Below are positions 43,560 to 53,176 of a DNA stretch of 64,000 nucleotides, piece after piece (position 1 is the stretch's first letter; every line of letters begins with the position of its first letter). The notes beneath the pieces were generated by a model that was not told the origin of the DNA, ran no database searches, and saw only the letters and a list, made by a program, of their open reading frames with translations. The DNA comes from CAVYXZ01 sp965223835 (GTDB lineage Bacteria; Chloroflexota; Anaerolineae; Aggregatilineales; Phototrophicaceae). The translations under genes and the position numbers were made by a program. The stretch covers positions 558,001 through 622,000 of the forward strand of contig CBDCXQ010000001.1 in assembly GCA_965223835.1 (NCBI GenBank). The letters run 5' to 3'.

Positions 43560-46067
43560 CTAATAAAGGAGACCAAGTTCACGCGCACGAGCAACCGCCT
43601 CTGTACGGTTCTTCACATCTAGTTTTCGATAAATATTGAAAACATGCGTACTGCGGACCGTCCCATCACTCAGCCCTAGCTTGTGAGCAATTTGTTGATT
43701 GCTAGCACCTACGGCAACCAGTTGCAAAACCTCAAGTTCACGATCACTAAGTAAGGATTTGGCTGTTGACTGAGGTATGTCATCCTCGAAGGGGTGATTG
43801 AAATTCAATTGAAGTTTGGTCACCACATCTTCTAATTCAAGGTGCCTTCCATGAAAGCTAAGGGCAGTAAATTTACCCTCAGCCGGTTGAAGGGTCTCTT
43901 TCGCGGCCCGAAGAAGGTCATGTGCGCTGTCCTGTGTCTCCTGATTAATCGATGGGTGACGGAGAATCATTGATAATAGAATAATTGTACGTGCTGATCG
44001 GTGTCCATGGAGGTGATATTGTGCCATGCTTTTGAGCACACTGAGCATCAACGGAACCAGCCCAGACTTCGAAGCAGTTTGCAGGGCACGCTCATAATAT
44101 TGTTGGGCATCTGAATCATTCATCTCTAGAAAGGCTATTTGCCCCAGGCCGCTCAAGGTAGATGCTAGACCTGCAGCATCGCCAATGTCCTGGTAGATCA
44201 CCAGACTTTCACTGAAATAGGTGCTGGCTTTGGCGTGATCGTGCTGGGACAGTGCCACATTACCGAGATGAATTAGCGACCCGGCCATCCCGCCCTTATC
44301 ACCGAAGCCCTGACTAATATTGTAGCTGCTCCAATGATGCCGTTCAGCGATGTCATAATTGCCCTGAACCCTGGCGATTTTCCCTAGATCGTTGAGGCTC
44401 AGGGCCATGAACCAATAATCTTCATCGGCTGCTGCCAGATCATAAGCCTGCTGAGCATGACGTTGAGCTTCATCATAGTTGCCCTGGGCGAAAAAAGTGC
44501 TCACGAGGACATAGCTGGACATCATAATATTGCCCTGGTCGCCCCTGGCTTCGCTCTGTTCTAGGGCATCCAGGCCCAACCGAGTGGCGGTCTCATGATC
44601 GCCCTGGATACTTGCGATCAGGCTTAGGCCCGGCAAGGGGTCAGTTGCTCTGCCGGGACGCGGCACGAGGCCCGCTCGATCCATAATGTCGAGGCTGTTT
44701 TGGAAGGCGACACGGCTTGCTTCAAACCGGCTCAGTCGAATGGATATCCAACCCAGCATATTGAGCAGGTGGGCCCGAGTTTGCGGTAAGGCATTTGCGT
44801 CGAGTGCGTTGACAGCACGCGCGAGCAATTGAGCACACTCAAGATACGCACTTTTGTACTGATGAGACAGCTCAAGCGTATAAGCCGCCTTGTCCAGCGC
44901 CTCAATTCGACGCTGGTCAACGGCCCACTGCCAGGCAGCGCTCACATTATCCCGGTCAGCCCAGATTTCATCGCTCGCTTCACGTTGTCTGCCGCCACGA
45001 ATCGCCGGGGCATGCTGATGAAGGAAATCCATAAAATAGGTGCAATGGCGTTCACGGACGTGATTTGCTTCATTGGATACCTGGTGCAAGTGTTCCTCGG
45101 CATATTGCCGCAGTAATTCATGGATGCTGTAACGGTGGGATGATGACTCCAGCCACAGCAGCGATTTCCCAGCCAGGCTGCGGAGTATCTCGACCGAGGA
45201 CTCAGCAACATGCTCGGCAGCGTCTGGCGTAAACCCGGCCCGAAAGACAGTTAGTCGCTGGAAAACTTTCCGCTCATCGTCAGACAATCGCCGCCATGAG
45301 TAATTAAATACAGCACGCATACTTCGATGACGTTTAGAAATATCATGGTGCGGGGAGGTCAGAATATCAATGTTGCGCTGTATTTCGTCGGCAATAGCAT
45401 CACAGGGGAGAACGCGAACCCACGTGGCCGCCAGTTCAAGTGCCAGCGGCAGCCCATCTACTAACTGGCAGATACGAATGACGGCATGACCTTGACTATT
45501 CAAATTGAAGTCGGGTTGCAGGCGTTGTGCCCGTTCGAAGAACAGTTCAACCGCGCTGTGGTGATGGGTAATGTCATCGGCAGAATCGGGTACATCCAAC
45601 CCCAGCACAGGCCAGACGTGTTCGACTTGCAAATTGAGCCGTTCGCGCGATGTTACGAGCAGTGTGGCGCAGGCGGTTTTCGCGAGAATGTCCGTCACGA
45701 TGTCCACCCCGTCCAGCAGATGCTCAAAGTTGTCCAGCACCAGCAGCAGGTCTTTCGTCTGCAAGTAATTGAGCAGGTGCTGCCGGGGGTCACTGCTATC
45801 ATGGAGTTGCAGGGGTAGACCATCGATAATCGCGGTGACAATGTTGTCGGCGGATTGCAATGGTTGTAGAGGCACGAAGTAGCTGCCGTCGGCGAAGTCG
45901 ACTTGCCGCGCCACTTCAATCGCCAGCCGGGTCTTACCGCTCCCGCCGGGGCCAGCTAGCGTGAACAAGCGACAGTCTTCCGACTGCAATTTATTGGATA
46001 TATCGGTGATTTCGCGTTCCCGACCAATGAAAGGCGTCAGGTACTGGGGCAGGTTGTTGGCTGTCAT
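43560..46067 (-). CDS. LuxR-type transcriptional regulator with STAND/NB-ARC ATPase domain and TPR region (paralogue A)
   Basis: An 835-residue protein. The N-terminal ATPase has P-loop LAGPGGSGKTRLAIE, Walker B LLLVLDNFEHLL and sensor VVTSRERL, in the style of AfsR/MalT-like STAND proteins. A large helical TPR region (about 350-730, including CAQLLARAVNAL and AQQYYERALQTA) should bind a ligand or partner. A C-terminal LuxR-type HTH (LLSDRELEVLQLVAVGASNQQIAHKLGLSDGTVRS) binds DNA. The start at ATG 46067 follows two TTG codons. The first about 165 residues are almost identical to those of paralogue B at 47695-50340. Confidence 0.9.
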   Translation of the reverse strand: MTANNLPQYLTPFIGREREITDISNKLQSEDCRLFTLAGPGGSGKTRLAIEVARQVDFADGSYFVPLQPLQSADNIVTAIIDGLPLQLHDSSDPRQHLLNYLQTKDLLLVLDNFEHLLDGVDIVTDILAKTACATLLVTSRERLNLQVEHVWPVLGLDVPDSADDITHHHSAVELFFERAQRLQPDFNLNSQGHAVIRICQLVDGLPLALELAATWVRVLPCDAIADEIQRNIDILTSPHHDISKRHRSMRAVFNYSWRRLSDDERKVFQRLTVFRAGFTPDAAEHVAESSVEILRSLAGKSLLWLESSSHRYSIHELLRQYAEEHLHQVSNEANHVRERHCTYFMDFLHQHAPAIRGGRQREASDEIWADRDNVSAAWQWAVDQRRIEALDKAAYTLELSHQYKSAYLECAQLLARAVNALDANALPQTRAHLLNMLGWISIRLSRFEASRVAFQNSLDIMDRAGLVPRPGRATDPLPGLSLIASIQGDHETATRLGLDALEQSEARGDQGNIMMSSYVLVSTFFAQGNYDEAQRHAQQAYDLAAADEDYWFMALSLNDLGKIARVQGNYDIAERHHWSSYNISQGFGDKGGMAGSLIHLGNVALSQHDHAKASTYFSESLVIYQDIGDAAGLASTLSGLGQIAFLEMNDSDAQQYYERALQTASKSGLVPLMLSVLKSMAQYHLHGHRSARTIILLSMILRHPSINQETQDSAHDLLRAAKETLQPAEGKFTALSFHGRHLELEDVVTKLQLNFNHPFEDDIPQSTAKSLLSDRELEVLQLVAVGASNQQIAHKLGLSDGTVRSTHVFNIYRKLDVKNRTEAVARARELGLLY

Positions 46068-46104
46068 CAACAACTGTATCTCATCTCGCTCATCTTCAAG
46101 TCAG

Positions 46105-46110
46105 ATTATA
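46105..46110 (-). promoter_or_regulatory. Putative -10 element of STAND regulator A
   Basis: TATAAT on the minus strand in the context CGATATAATC, 38 bases upstream of the ATG. The same CGATATAAT context occurs before paralogue B at 50372-50377. No good -35 box is seen. Confidence 0.4.
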
Positions 46111-46142
46111 TCGCACAATATAGCAAAACCCGATAATATGAG

Positions 46143-46233
46143 CGTGGAACGCATCGCCGTCTGAATCTGTGAGCTGCCGCATATCCGCGAGACGATCCCT
46201 TATGCGCGGATGCTCAACTGGAATTATCCGTAG
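46143..46233 (+). pseudogene. Decayed duplicate of the 3' end of asnS
   Basis: This stretch matches the last 91 bases of asnS (41607-41697) apart from scattered substitutions, one of which creates an in-frame TGA. It reads VERIAV-stop-ICELPHIRETIPYARMLNWNYP-stop. Nothing of asnS upstream of this remains. It lies between STAND regulator A and the downstream membrane protein gene. Confidence 0.85.
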
Positions 46234-46236
46234 GTG

Positions 46237-46788
46237 TTATTCATCTGCTGCTTTAGCTGATCGTTGCCGCATCTCGTCACGGACGTAGACATACACGCCA
46301 ATCATGGTCGGTATGAAGACCAGAGCATTGTAAATGAAGTGCAGTTCCAACCGGGGCGCGAACAGCTCGCCGATGCCCGTCTGCTGAACGGCGTTGAATA
46401 GATAGACGCCCGTTAGCCATTGGGACTGCAACAGAAAGTGCTCAAAAAAGTGCCAGAGTTGGACGCCGATGGCGATGCGCCACCAGAAGCGGGTGCGCTT
46501 CGTAACGTGATAATACAATACCAGCAAACCAACAAGCTGCATCAGATTGTAGCTGAAATGCAACGACTCATTCACGACCAGTTCTGGCGCCCATAGCCCC
46601 AGCAGACCCCCGGCTTCGGCCCGCGGCCACGCCAGGAGCGCCGCCTGGATGAGTTGCAACACATGCTCGGCGAAGTGCGTGACGATCAGCACGACATAGA
46701 GGATGAGTAAGCGGCGAAACCAGACCGGGCTAAACGGTTGAAATGTCCCGTGGGGTTTGTTTTCCGGTAGATTTTGTGAGTTCAACAT
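46237..46788 (-). CDS. Multi-pass membrane protein of unknown function
   Basis: A 183-residue protein with about five TM helices. Conserved-looking His residues lie within helices (VTHFAEHVLQLIQ, ESLHFSYNLM, LWHFFEHFLL, LELHFIYNALVF), which could ligand a metal or haem. No named family comes to mind. GGGAG lies about 10 bases before ATG. It directly follows the secreted-protein gene on the same strand (77-base gap), so the two likely form a unit. Confidence 0.6.
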   Translation of the reverse strand: MLNSQNLPENKPHGTFQPFSPVWFRRLLILYVVLIVTHFAEHVLQLIQAALLAWPRAEAGGLLGLWAPELVVNESLHFSYNLMQLVGLLVLYYHVTKRTRFWWRIAIGVQLWHFFEHFLLQSQWLTGVYLFNAVQQTGIGELFAPRLELHFIYNALVFIPTMIGVYVYVRDEMRQRSAKAADE

Positions 46789-46865
46789 CTTGCTTGACTC
46801 CCAACTGCCTTCTTTCAGAGCAGAGACCGGACGACGTGTCCGGCCTCGCGTGTTAGTGGGTGGGT

Positions 46866-47528
46866 TTATGACTCTTGTATCAAGATCGCATCCTGAACCA
46901 GCCGACAGGTGTTCGGGCCGGGTGCTCCATCTGCTTTGGCAGTGTCCGGGAATGGTGGTGGCAGGCTTTCATCGGTGCAGCCGCCGCGATAGGTGTTGAG
47001 CATGTTGCCGATTTGATCAGCAATGACAGGGCCATGATCGTTAATCACAATATGGATTTCCGCGCCCAGCGGGTTGGTAAAACCATTGCCAATCCAACCA
47101 TTATCAACATCCCCAACCGGCAAATAGGACGCAAATTTCATCGGAGCCTCATCGTCCATAACCAAGCTATCAGCCTGGGTCACTTCCGATTGAACCGCAT
47201 CACTCAGTCCAAGAATGTCGCCTGGGGTACAGGGGGAGTTCTCGCAGGCTGCCGGGTTATTGACGATGACCCACCAGGCAGTGTACACATGGCCGTTGAT
47301 CAACTCGTCGGTCGACAGCGACATGGATGCCCCCGCTTCATTGGTCATGATCGTCGCCACCGCACCTTCGATCACCCGAATATCGCCCTGGGACGGGTGG
47401 GTTTCAACGTGGGTGGTGGTCACCTGAACCGTTTCGGTCATCATATCCTGGGCCAGCATCGGCATGACACTGAACAGGAATACGACCACGACAAACAATA
47501 ATAACCGACCTTTCAAAAACATACGCAT
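46866..47528 (-). CDS. Secreted protein of unknown function
   Basis: A 220-residue exported protein with an excellent GGAGG ribosome binding site. After the signal peptide (LLLFVVVVFLFSVMPMLAQ) the mature part contains ELINGHVYTAWWVIVNNPAAC, a Cys pair in CENSPCTPGDILG, and AEIHIVINDHGPVI. This pattern occurs in other environmental secreted proteins I cannot name. The two internal Cys may form a disulfide. Possibly a partner of the membrane protein encoded next. Confidence 0.6.
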   Translation of the reverse strand: MRMFLKGRLLLFVVVVFLFSVMPMLAQDMMTETVQVTTTHVETHPSQGDIRVIEGAVATIMTNEAGASMSLSTDELINGHVYTAWWVIVNNPAACENSPCTPGDILGLSDAVQSEVTQADSLVMDDEAPMKFASYLPVGDVDNGWIGNGFTNPLGAEIHIVINDHGPVIADQIGNMLNTYRGGCTDESLPPPFPDTAKADGAPGPNTCRLVQDAILIQES

Positions 47529-47694
47529 TTTTTATTCCTCCCGGAATTTATTGGCGGATCTGCTGACCAGACCGGAGTTGCCCGGATGCGACATCTGGGC
47601 TTCCACAGCCGGGCCAGCATTAAACCCAGCCTAGCAGCCAGGAACGCGCATTGTCATCATCCGAAAGGCGAATTTTCGCTTGCAGGGGGGCGAA

Positions 47695-50340
47695 TTATGG
47701 GAGGAGGTTCAAGTCACGAGCAACTGCGGTGGCACTGGTGCGGTTCCTGGCATCGAGCTTGCTGTAGATATGCTGGATGTGTTTCTTGACCGTACTGACC
47801 CCGACAAAGAGGCGTTCCGCGATTTCACGATTAGTGAGGCCATCCGCGATCAGTACCAGCACTTCAAATTCCCGTGGGGAGAGCGGATCAAGGAGAGACT
47901 GGTTCGCCTGTTCGGCAGGATGGTCGATTGCGATCGACAATTCTTGCAACAGGTCGGTGGCAATCTGTTCGGCATCAAACTGTGTACCACGGTCCCACGC
48001 AGCATCAAATGCGGTCTGCCCCAGCTCAAGTTCCAGATCAGCGCGTAACTGGGTGATGAGTGACCAACGCTCAAGCCAACCATTGAGCGACTTCGGGTGG
48101 GTGAAAGCCAGCGCCAGCGTTTCGACGGCGCGTTCTGGCTGGCGATTTTGCTTCAGCAGCACCGCCGCGCAGGGCAGCCCGACCAACAGGTAAACAAGAG
48201 CGCGTAGCTGCGTGGCAATTTCCAATAGAGAGAGTAGATGTTTGGTTAGAGTCTCATACTCCTCCAGACTGCAGGCTGCAATTGTGATCCCCAGGTGGGC
48301 AAAGAAATATTGGGGTAAGAGATTGAGTAATGGCTGTCCATTGAGGCTATATTGCATGCCGAGGTTCGCATCGCATTGCAAACTCGCTGCCAGACCCAGG
48401 ACAACATTGCCTAAACCTATACTATCGTGGATAAAATATTCCTTCCCAATCATGAGCACCTGGTTGCCAACGATCACTGCTTCTTCAAAGTTCCCACCCA
48501 AAAATGACGCTAATCCGATATGGAACAGTGCCAGCCCTCTTCTTGATTGATCTTCCAGTCTGGTTGAAAGGGCAAGCGCCTCTGCATAGAATTGCCTGGC
48601 TGTGTTTACATTGCCATCCATATACAGATTACGCCAGCCAAGGTGCATCAGTGAAACCGCCAATACTCTTGAGTGGCCGGTAGAACGAAACAATGCGGTG
48701 TTTTGCCGGGTATTTTCGTAAACTCGCTCAACATGCCCCAGGTGAAGGAGACAGTAATTTTGTTGGAGCCTTACCAGGCCCCAGTAGTGAGTCTCTTCGG
48801 CTACGGTAAAGTATTCCAGACATTGATCAAAGAATTCTAGTGCTCGGTCATAATGATGGTACCAGGTTTCAATTTCGCCAATTTCTTTTAGACAGATGGC
48901 TACCTCCGTCTGATTGTGATGTTGGTGGGCAATTTCCAGGGCTGCCGTTGCAGCAGCCAGAAGCACCTGATACGCTTCCGGCATTGACTGTGATGACCGG
49001 GATAGTCTTTCCAAGGGCAGGTGCCGAATCACCACGCGTGCCCAGGTCAATGAGTGCGCGGTATTTGCGTGTTGCTCGAGCATGTTGCGTGCCGCTAAGA
49101 ACAAGGTTGATCCTTCGCGGAAAAGGTTTTGTGTTTGGCAAAAAATGGCTAGACTCTCTACCGCATGGGTGATGAAATGTTCGCTGTGTTGTTGTACGGC
49201 CTGCAACCAGGCACTACGGATGTTCTCGAAGTCGGCGCGGATGTCTTGTAACGCCTGCAACTCGCCTGCACCTTTAAGATCGCGCTCACGCTTATGCATA
49301 AATTGGCAAAAATAAACGCTGTGGGCATTCAACGTCACTTCGGTCTCGTTTGTCAAGTCGAGTTGCTCTTTAGCATATTGGCGTACCAGTTCGTGCAGGT
49401 CATAGCGGTCGTTGTCATCCACCTGGACCAGCGATTTATTGATGAATGCGGCTAACAGTGTCAACGATGCACCAGCCACCTCTCGTGCGGCGTCAGCAGT
49501 AAACCCACCGCGAAATACTGCCAGTTTCGGGAAAACAGTTCGTTCTTCAGCGTTAAGCAAACTCCAGGAATGATCGAACACGGCCCGCATACTCTGATGG
49601 CGTTCTGGCTGGTCGCGGTGATTGGTAACCAAAATATCAATGTTGTGCTGAATCTCATTTGCAATAGTTTTGCACGACATCATAGGGGTCCAACTGGCCG
49701 CCAGTTCCAGGGCTAGCGGCAATCCCTGGACCAGTTGGCAAATTTGGATTACTGCATCTTGTTGGTCATCCAGTGAGAAAGCTGGTTGCAGCCGTTGGGC
49801 ACGTTCCACGAAAAGCTGAACAGCACTGTGCTGATTGATTGAATCAGTTTCAACACTTTCGGATATTTCTAGTCCCCACACCGGCCATACGTGTTCGGCC
49901 TGCAAATTGAGCCGTTCGCGTGATGTCACCACCAGTGTGGTGCGGGTGGTATTAGTGAGAATGTCGGTCACAATGTCCACTCCGTCCAGCAGATGCTCAA
50001 AGTTGTCCAGCACCAGCAGCAGGTCTTTCGTCTGCAAGTAATTGAGCAGGCGCTGCCGGGGGTCACTGCTATCAAGGAGTTGCAGGGGTAGGCTATCGAT
50101 AATCGCAGTGACGATATTGTCGGCGGCTTGCAGTGGCTGTAGAGGCACGAAGTAGCCGCCGTCGGCGAAGTCGACTTGCCGCGCCACTTCAATCGCCAGC
50201 CGGGTCTTACCGCTCCCGCCGGGGCCAGCTAGCGTGAGCAAACGACAGTCGGCTGACTGCAACTTATTGGATATATCGGTGATTTCACGTTCCCGCCCAA
50301 TGAAAGGTGTCAGGTACTGGGGCAGGTTGTTGGCTGTCAT
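47695..50340 (-). CDS. LuxR-type transcriptional regulator with STAND/NB-ARC ATPase domain (paralogue B)
   Basis: An 881-residue protein with the same architecture as paralogue A: P-loop LAGPGGSGKTRLAIE, Walker B LLLVLDNFEHLL, a long TPR-like helical region and a C-terminal LuxR HTH (LSPREFEVLVLIADGLTNREIAERLFVGVSTVKKHIQHIYSKLDARN). The HTH and central region differ from those of paralogue A, while the first 165 residues are nearly the same. It probably senses a different input. It is divergently oriented to the iron alcohol dehydrogenase gene at 50476, a candidate target. Confidence 0.9.
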   Translation of the reverse strand: MTANNLPQYLTPFIGREREITDISNKLQSADCRLLTLAGPGGSGKTRLAIEVARQVDFADGGYFVPLQPLQAADNIVTAIIDSLPLQLLDSSDPRQRLLNYLQTKDLLLVLDNFEHLLDGVDIVTDILTNTTRTTLVVTSRERLNLQAEHVWPVWGLEISESVETDSINQHSAVQLFVERAQRLQPAFSLDDQQDAVIQICQLVQGLPLALELAASWTPMMSCKTIANEIQHNIDILVTNHRDQPERHQSMRAVFDHSWSLLNAEERTVFPKLAVFRGGFTADAAREVAGASLTLLAAFINKSLVQVDDNDRYDLHELVRQYAKEQLDLTNETEVTLNAHSVYFCQFMHKRERDLKGAGELQALQDIRADFENIRSAWLQAVQQHSEHFITHAVESLAIFCQTQNLFREGSTLFLAARNMLEQHANTAHSLTWARVVIRHLPLERLSRSSQSMPEAYQVLLAAATAALEIAHQHHNQTEVAICLKEIGEIETWYHHYDRALEFFDQCLEYFTVAEETHYWGLVRLQQNYCLLHLGHVERVYENTRQNTALFRSTGHSRVLAVSLMHLGWRNLYMDGNVNTARQFYAEALALSTRLEDQSRRGLALFHIGLASFLGGNFEEAVIVGNQVLMIGKEYFIHDSIGLGNVVLGLAASLQCDANLGMQYSLNGQPLLNLLPQYFFAHLGITIAACSLEEYETLTKHLLSLLEIATQLRALVYLLVGLPCAAVLLKQNRQPERAVETLALAFTHPKSLNGWLERWSLITQLRADLELELGQTAFDAAWDRGTQFDAEQIATDLLQELSIAIDHPAEQANQSLLDPLSPREFEVLVLIADGLTNREIAERLFVGVSTVKKHIQHIYSKLDARNRTSATAVARDLNLLP

Positions 50341-50371
50341 CAAGCAACCCTATTTCTTTTGCTTTTAATCT

Positions 50372-50377
50372 ATTATA
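50372..50377 (-). promoter_or_regulatory. Putative -10 element of STAND regulator B
   Basis: TATAAT on the minus strand in the context CGATATAATAG, 32 bases before ATG 50340, with a weak GTGGAT 17 bases upstream. The core CGATATAAT is shared with the promoter of paralogue A. Confidence 0.45.
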
Positions 50378-50475
50378 TCGTACTACGAATCTGCATCCAC
50401 ACGCTAGCTGCGTTAAAATAATGGCTTACATCACGTTGAATGTAATCTTTAGTGAAACATCTCTTTGGAGCAAAT

Positions 50476-51759
50476 ATGTCTGCTTTAGAAACTGCTTTTA
50501 CGATGGATACATCCAGCATCAAGTATGGCCCTGGCGTTACCCATGAGATTGGGCATGATATGGCCCGCTACGGTGTCAAGCGGGTGCTGGTCATGACTGA
50601 TCCCAATCTCACGGACAGCGAACCGGTCAGCATCGTGCGTGATGCGCTCAAAGCGCAAGGGATTGATACGGTGTTGTACAATCAGGTGCGCGTCGAACCA
50701 ACCGATGCATCGTTCAAGCACGCGATTGCCTTCGCGTCGGACGGAAATTTTGATGGCTATGTCGCGGTGGGGGGTGGCTCCACGATGGACACGGCCAAAG
50801 CGGCCAACCTCTACGCGACGTATCCGCCGGATGATTTTCTGGATTATATCAACCCACCCATTGGCAAGGGCAAACCGGTCTCTGGTGCGCTCAAACCGTT
50901 GATCGCGGTGCCCACCACCGCTGGTACTGGCAGCGAAACAACCGGCGTCGCCATCTTCGATCTGCTGGAGATGCACGCGAAAACCGGCATTGCCCACCGC
51001 GCCCTGCGCCCGGTCATGGGCATCATTGACCCGCACAACACGGCAACACTATCCCCAATGGCAGCGGCTTGCTCCGGGCTGGATGTGCTCAGTCACGCTA
51101 TCGAATCCCTGACGGCCATTCCCTATGCTTCGCGTCCGCAGACCGAAAGCCCGGTATATCGCCCGGCCTATCAGGGCAGCAATCCCATCAGCGACATCTG
51201 GTCGGCCAAATCAATTGAACTCGTCGCGAAATATCAATTACGGGCCATCAATGACCCGGATGATGTCGAAGCACGCGGACAAATGCTGCTGGCGGCATCG
51301 TTCGCAGGCATCGGCTTCGGCAATGCAGGGGTACATCTGCCGCATGGGATGTCGTACCCGGTGTCGGGTATGGTGCGTGATTACTACCCGGAGGGCTACC
51401 AAACCGATCATCCCATTATCCCGCACGGCATGTCGGTGATTTTGAATGCGCCCGCCGTTTTTCGCTGGACAGCGGCAGCGAGTCCTGAACGGCATTTATG
51501 GGCAGCGGAATTGTTGGGTGCGGAAGTGAGGGGTGCAACCAATGACGATGTTGGCGATATTCTGGCACAGGCGATCATCGACATTATGCAGGCGACCAGG
51601 ATGCCCAATGGTCTCAGCGCCGTCGGTTTTACCGAAGCGGATGTAGAGCAACTGGCGGAAGGGACACTCCCGCAGCATCGCGTGACCAAGCTGTCACCGC
51701 GCCCGGCGGACAAAGATGACCTGATGCAATTATTCCGCGACGCGCTGACGTACTGGTAA
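50476..51759 (+). CDS. Iron-containing alcohol dehydrogenase (hydroxyacid-oxoacid transhydrogenase, ADHFE1-like)
   Basis: A 427-residue protein. ATG 50476 has GGAG 6 bases upstream and is preferred to ATG 50452. The NAD-binding motif GGGSTMDTAK is present, and the iron ligands are visible in DVLSHAIESL, LPHGMSYPV and IPHGMSVILN. The long insert (YASRPQTESPVYRPAYQGSNPISD) is diagnostic for the transhydrogenase branch, which oxidises 4-hydroxybutyrate while reducing 2-oxoglutarate. It stands opposite STAND regulator B. Confidence 0.88.
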   Translation: MSALETAFTMDTSSIKYGPGVTHEIGHDMARYGVKRVLVMTDPNLTDSEPVSIVRDALKAQGIDTVLYNQVRVEPTDASFKHAIAFASDGNFDGYVAVGGGSTMDTAKAANLYATYPPDDFLDYINPPIGKGKPVSGALKPLIAVPTTAGTGSETTGVAIFDLLEMHAKTGIAHRALRPVMGIIDPHNTATLSPMAAACSGLDVLSHAIESLTAIPYASRPQTESPVYRPAYQGSNPISDIWSAKSIELVAKYQLRAINDPDDVEARGQMLLAASFAGIGFGNAGVHLPHGMSYPVSGMVRDYYPEGYQTDHPIIPHGMSVILNAPAVFRWTAAASPERHLWAAELLGAEVRGATNDDVGDILAQAIIDIMQATRMPNGLSAVGFTEADVEQLAEGTLPQHRVTKLSPRPADKDDLMQLFRDALTYW

Positions 51760-51773
51760 TTCTCTTTTTGATG

Positions 51774-52316
51774 CTATTCTTCACGGACCAGGTAAAGGCG
51801 ATTGTCCTCGACCAGATAGAGCATGGGTGCGACCAGAGTCTTTGGGTAGCGATTGCGGAGTCGCTGTGCTTCAATCAGCACAAAGTCAATTTCGTTGCCA
51901 ATCTCGAAAAGCGGCGCGAAGCTATAAAAATGATTTTCCGCCTGCTCATGGGTCCAACCAGCATTTTCGACCAGATTGTTGACGAATAAATCTTTGCGGG
52001 CGGCGAGGTTGACCATGCCACAGTTGTTGTGTCCAATCAGCGCAATGGTGTTGACACCACCGACGGCGATGGCATAGGACACTTTGAACTCGCTGAAGCG
52101 CAGATTGGCGCCGCCAGAGCGAATAATATAGGAGAAATTATCCGGGATATGCAGGTGTTTGCGATGATCCATGCACATGCCCACCAGCAGTTCCGCCTGG
52201 GTATAGGTCGCAAATGGGCGGTCCAGGTTATGGTAGGCCAGCAAGCGCTCAATCGGGGTATCCCGGTATTGGGGAAAGATGTCAGCAACGCTTTCAACTG
52301 GGACTAAACGATCCAT
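51774..52316 (-). CDS. Beta-carbonic-anhydrase-like protein
   Basis: A 180-residue protein from ATG 52316 (MDRLVPVESV) with AGAGG upstream; an earlier in-frame ATG adds 28 shadow residues. The zinc ligands and catalytic dyad of beta-carbonic anhydrases are present: Cys48-x-Asp50-x-Arg52 (CMDHR), His96 and Cys99 (GHNNC). The loop between them and the short length place it in a divergent subgroup. Expected reaction is CO2 hydration, though some members use other substrates (carbon disulfide). Confidence 0.82.
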   Translation of the reverse strand: MDRLVPVESVADIFPQYRDTPIERLLAYHNLDRPFATYTQAELLVGMCMDHRKHLHIPDNFSYIIRSGGANLRFSEFKVSYAIAVGGVNTIALIGHNNCGMVNLAARKDLFVNNLVENAGWTHEQAENHFYSFAPLFEIGNEIDFVLIEAQRLRNRYPKTLVAPMLYLVEDNRLYLVREE

Positions 52317-52345
52317 TACGAAATTACCTCTAAACAGTTTAAGCT

Positions 52346-53176
52346 TTATGTCGTTGTTGGTTGCTGAGTTGGCGAGACCAGATTGCGCACGGCGGCCCAC
52401 TCAGCAAACCGCAGCATACCTGCTGTGAGCGCGACATACAAGCCCATTCCGCCAATTGCGGCAGCCACCAGCGCCGGATTCCACTCATGGACGAGCAGGC
52501 CGATGCCGATCGAAAGCGCCATGATCGCCACTGAGACCACAATCCGCATCCCGAACGCGACGGTCAAAACTACCGGATGGCGACCACTCACCGGCGGCAA
52601 AATACCCAGCACGACCGAGAGTGAACTATCGGCAACCGTAAAGGCCGTTATAACGATCAGCCCGACGATCAAGCGCGACGGGTTCGGCAGGTCCGGGTCA
52701 CTGCCGATGAAATCCAGCCAGGTGACAACACCCAGGCGCAGCACCAACACCATCACGTGATCGCCCCACAGTGAGCGTAGCGTCGCCCACCATTTGCCCT
52801 GCACGATCTGGCGGGCCGACATGTTGGTTAGCAATAGATTTTCCCAGGTGTGGCTTTCATATTCGCGGCTGATGCTGCGGGCCGCCAATGCCAGCGTAAT
52901 CAACGTGACGACGATATAGAGCGCGAAGTTCATGATGAGCAGGCTGGTGACGCTTAGTTCGCCGATCATGTCCAACAGCGGTTCAGTAAACAGCTGCCCC
53001 AGATCAATGCGGAGCAATGCTGCGCCGATCAACACGACCGAGGCAATAAACGCCGGGACCAGCATCACGACGGCCAGCAAAATCCAGAACCAGCCGGAGC
53101 GACTGCTGCTTATCAGATGCCGCTGGTGCTTGAGTTCGGCGTGCATCACCGGGTTGTCGATGGCGATCAAGGTCAC
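52346..53176 (-). CDS. ABC-2-type membrane protein without adjacent ATPase
   Basis: A 276-residue protein. GTG 53176 has GGGAG 7 bases upstream; the longer ORF to 53329 adds residues with no coding character. Six TM helices and a cytoplasmic SISREYESHTWENLLLTNMSARQIVQGKW stretch match ABC-2 transporter permeases (the coupling helix region). No ABC ATPase gene is next to it, so the partner is elsewhere. It is transcribed away from the TIR-WD40 gene. Confidence 0.7.
   Translation of the reverse strand: MTLIAIDNPVMHAELKHQRHLISSSRSGWFWILLAVVMLVPAFIASVVLIGAALLRIDLGQLFTEPLLDMIGELSVTSLLIMNFALYIVVTLITLALAARSISREYESHTWENLLLTNMSARQIVQGKWWATLRSLWGDHVMVLVLRLGVVTWLDFIGSDPDLPNPSRLIVGLIVITAFTVADSSLSVVLGILPPVSGRHPVVLTVAFGMRIVVSVAIMALSIGIGLLVHEWNPALVAAAIGGMGLYVALTAGMLRFAEWAAVRNLVSPTQQPTTT

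Noticed and set aside
43268..43563. Overlapping plus-strand ORFs in the intergenic region before STAND regulator A
   Set aside because: No ribosome binding site, domain or plausible composition; treated as noncoding.
51774..51779. Terminator between the alcohol dehydrogenase and carbonic anhydrase genes
   Set aside because: The 14-base gap holds no hairpin; only a short T-run is present.
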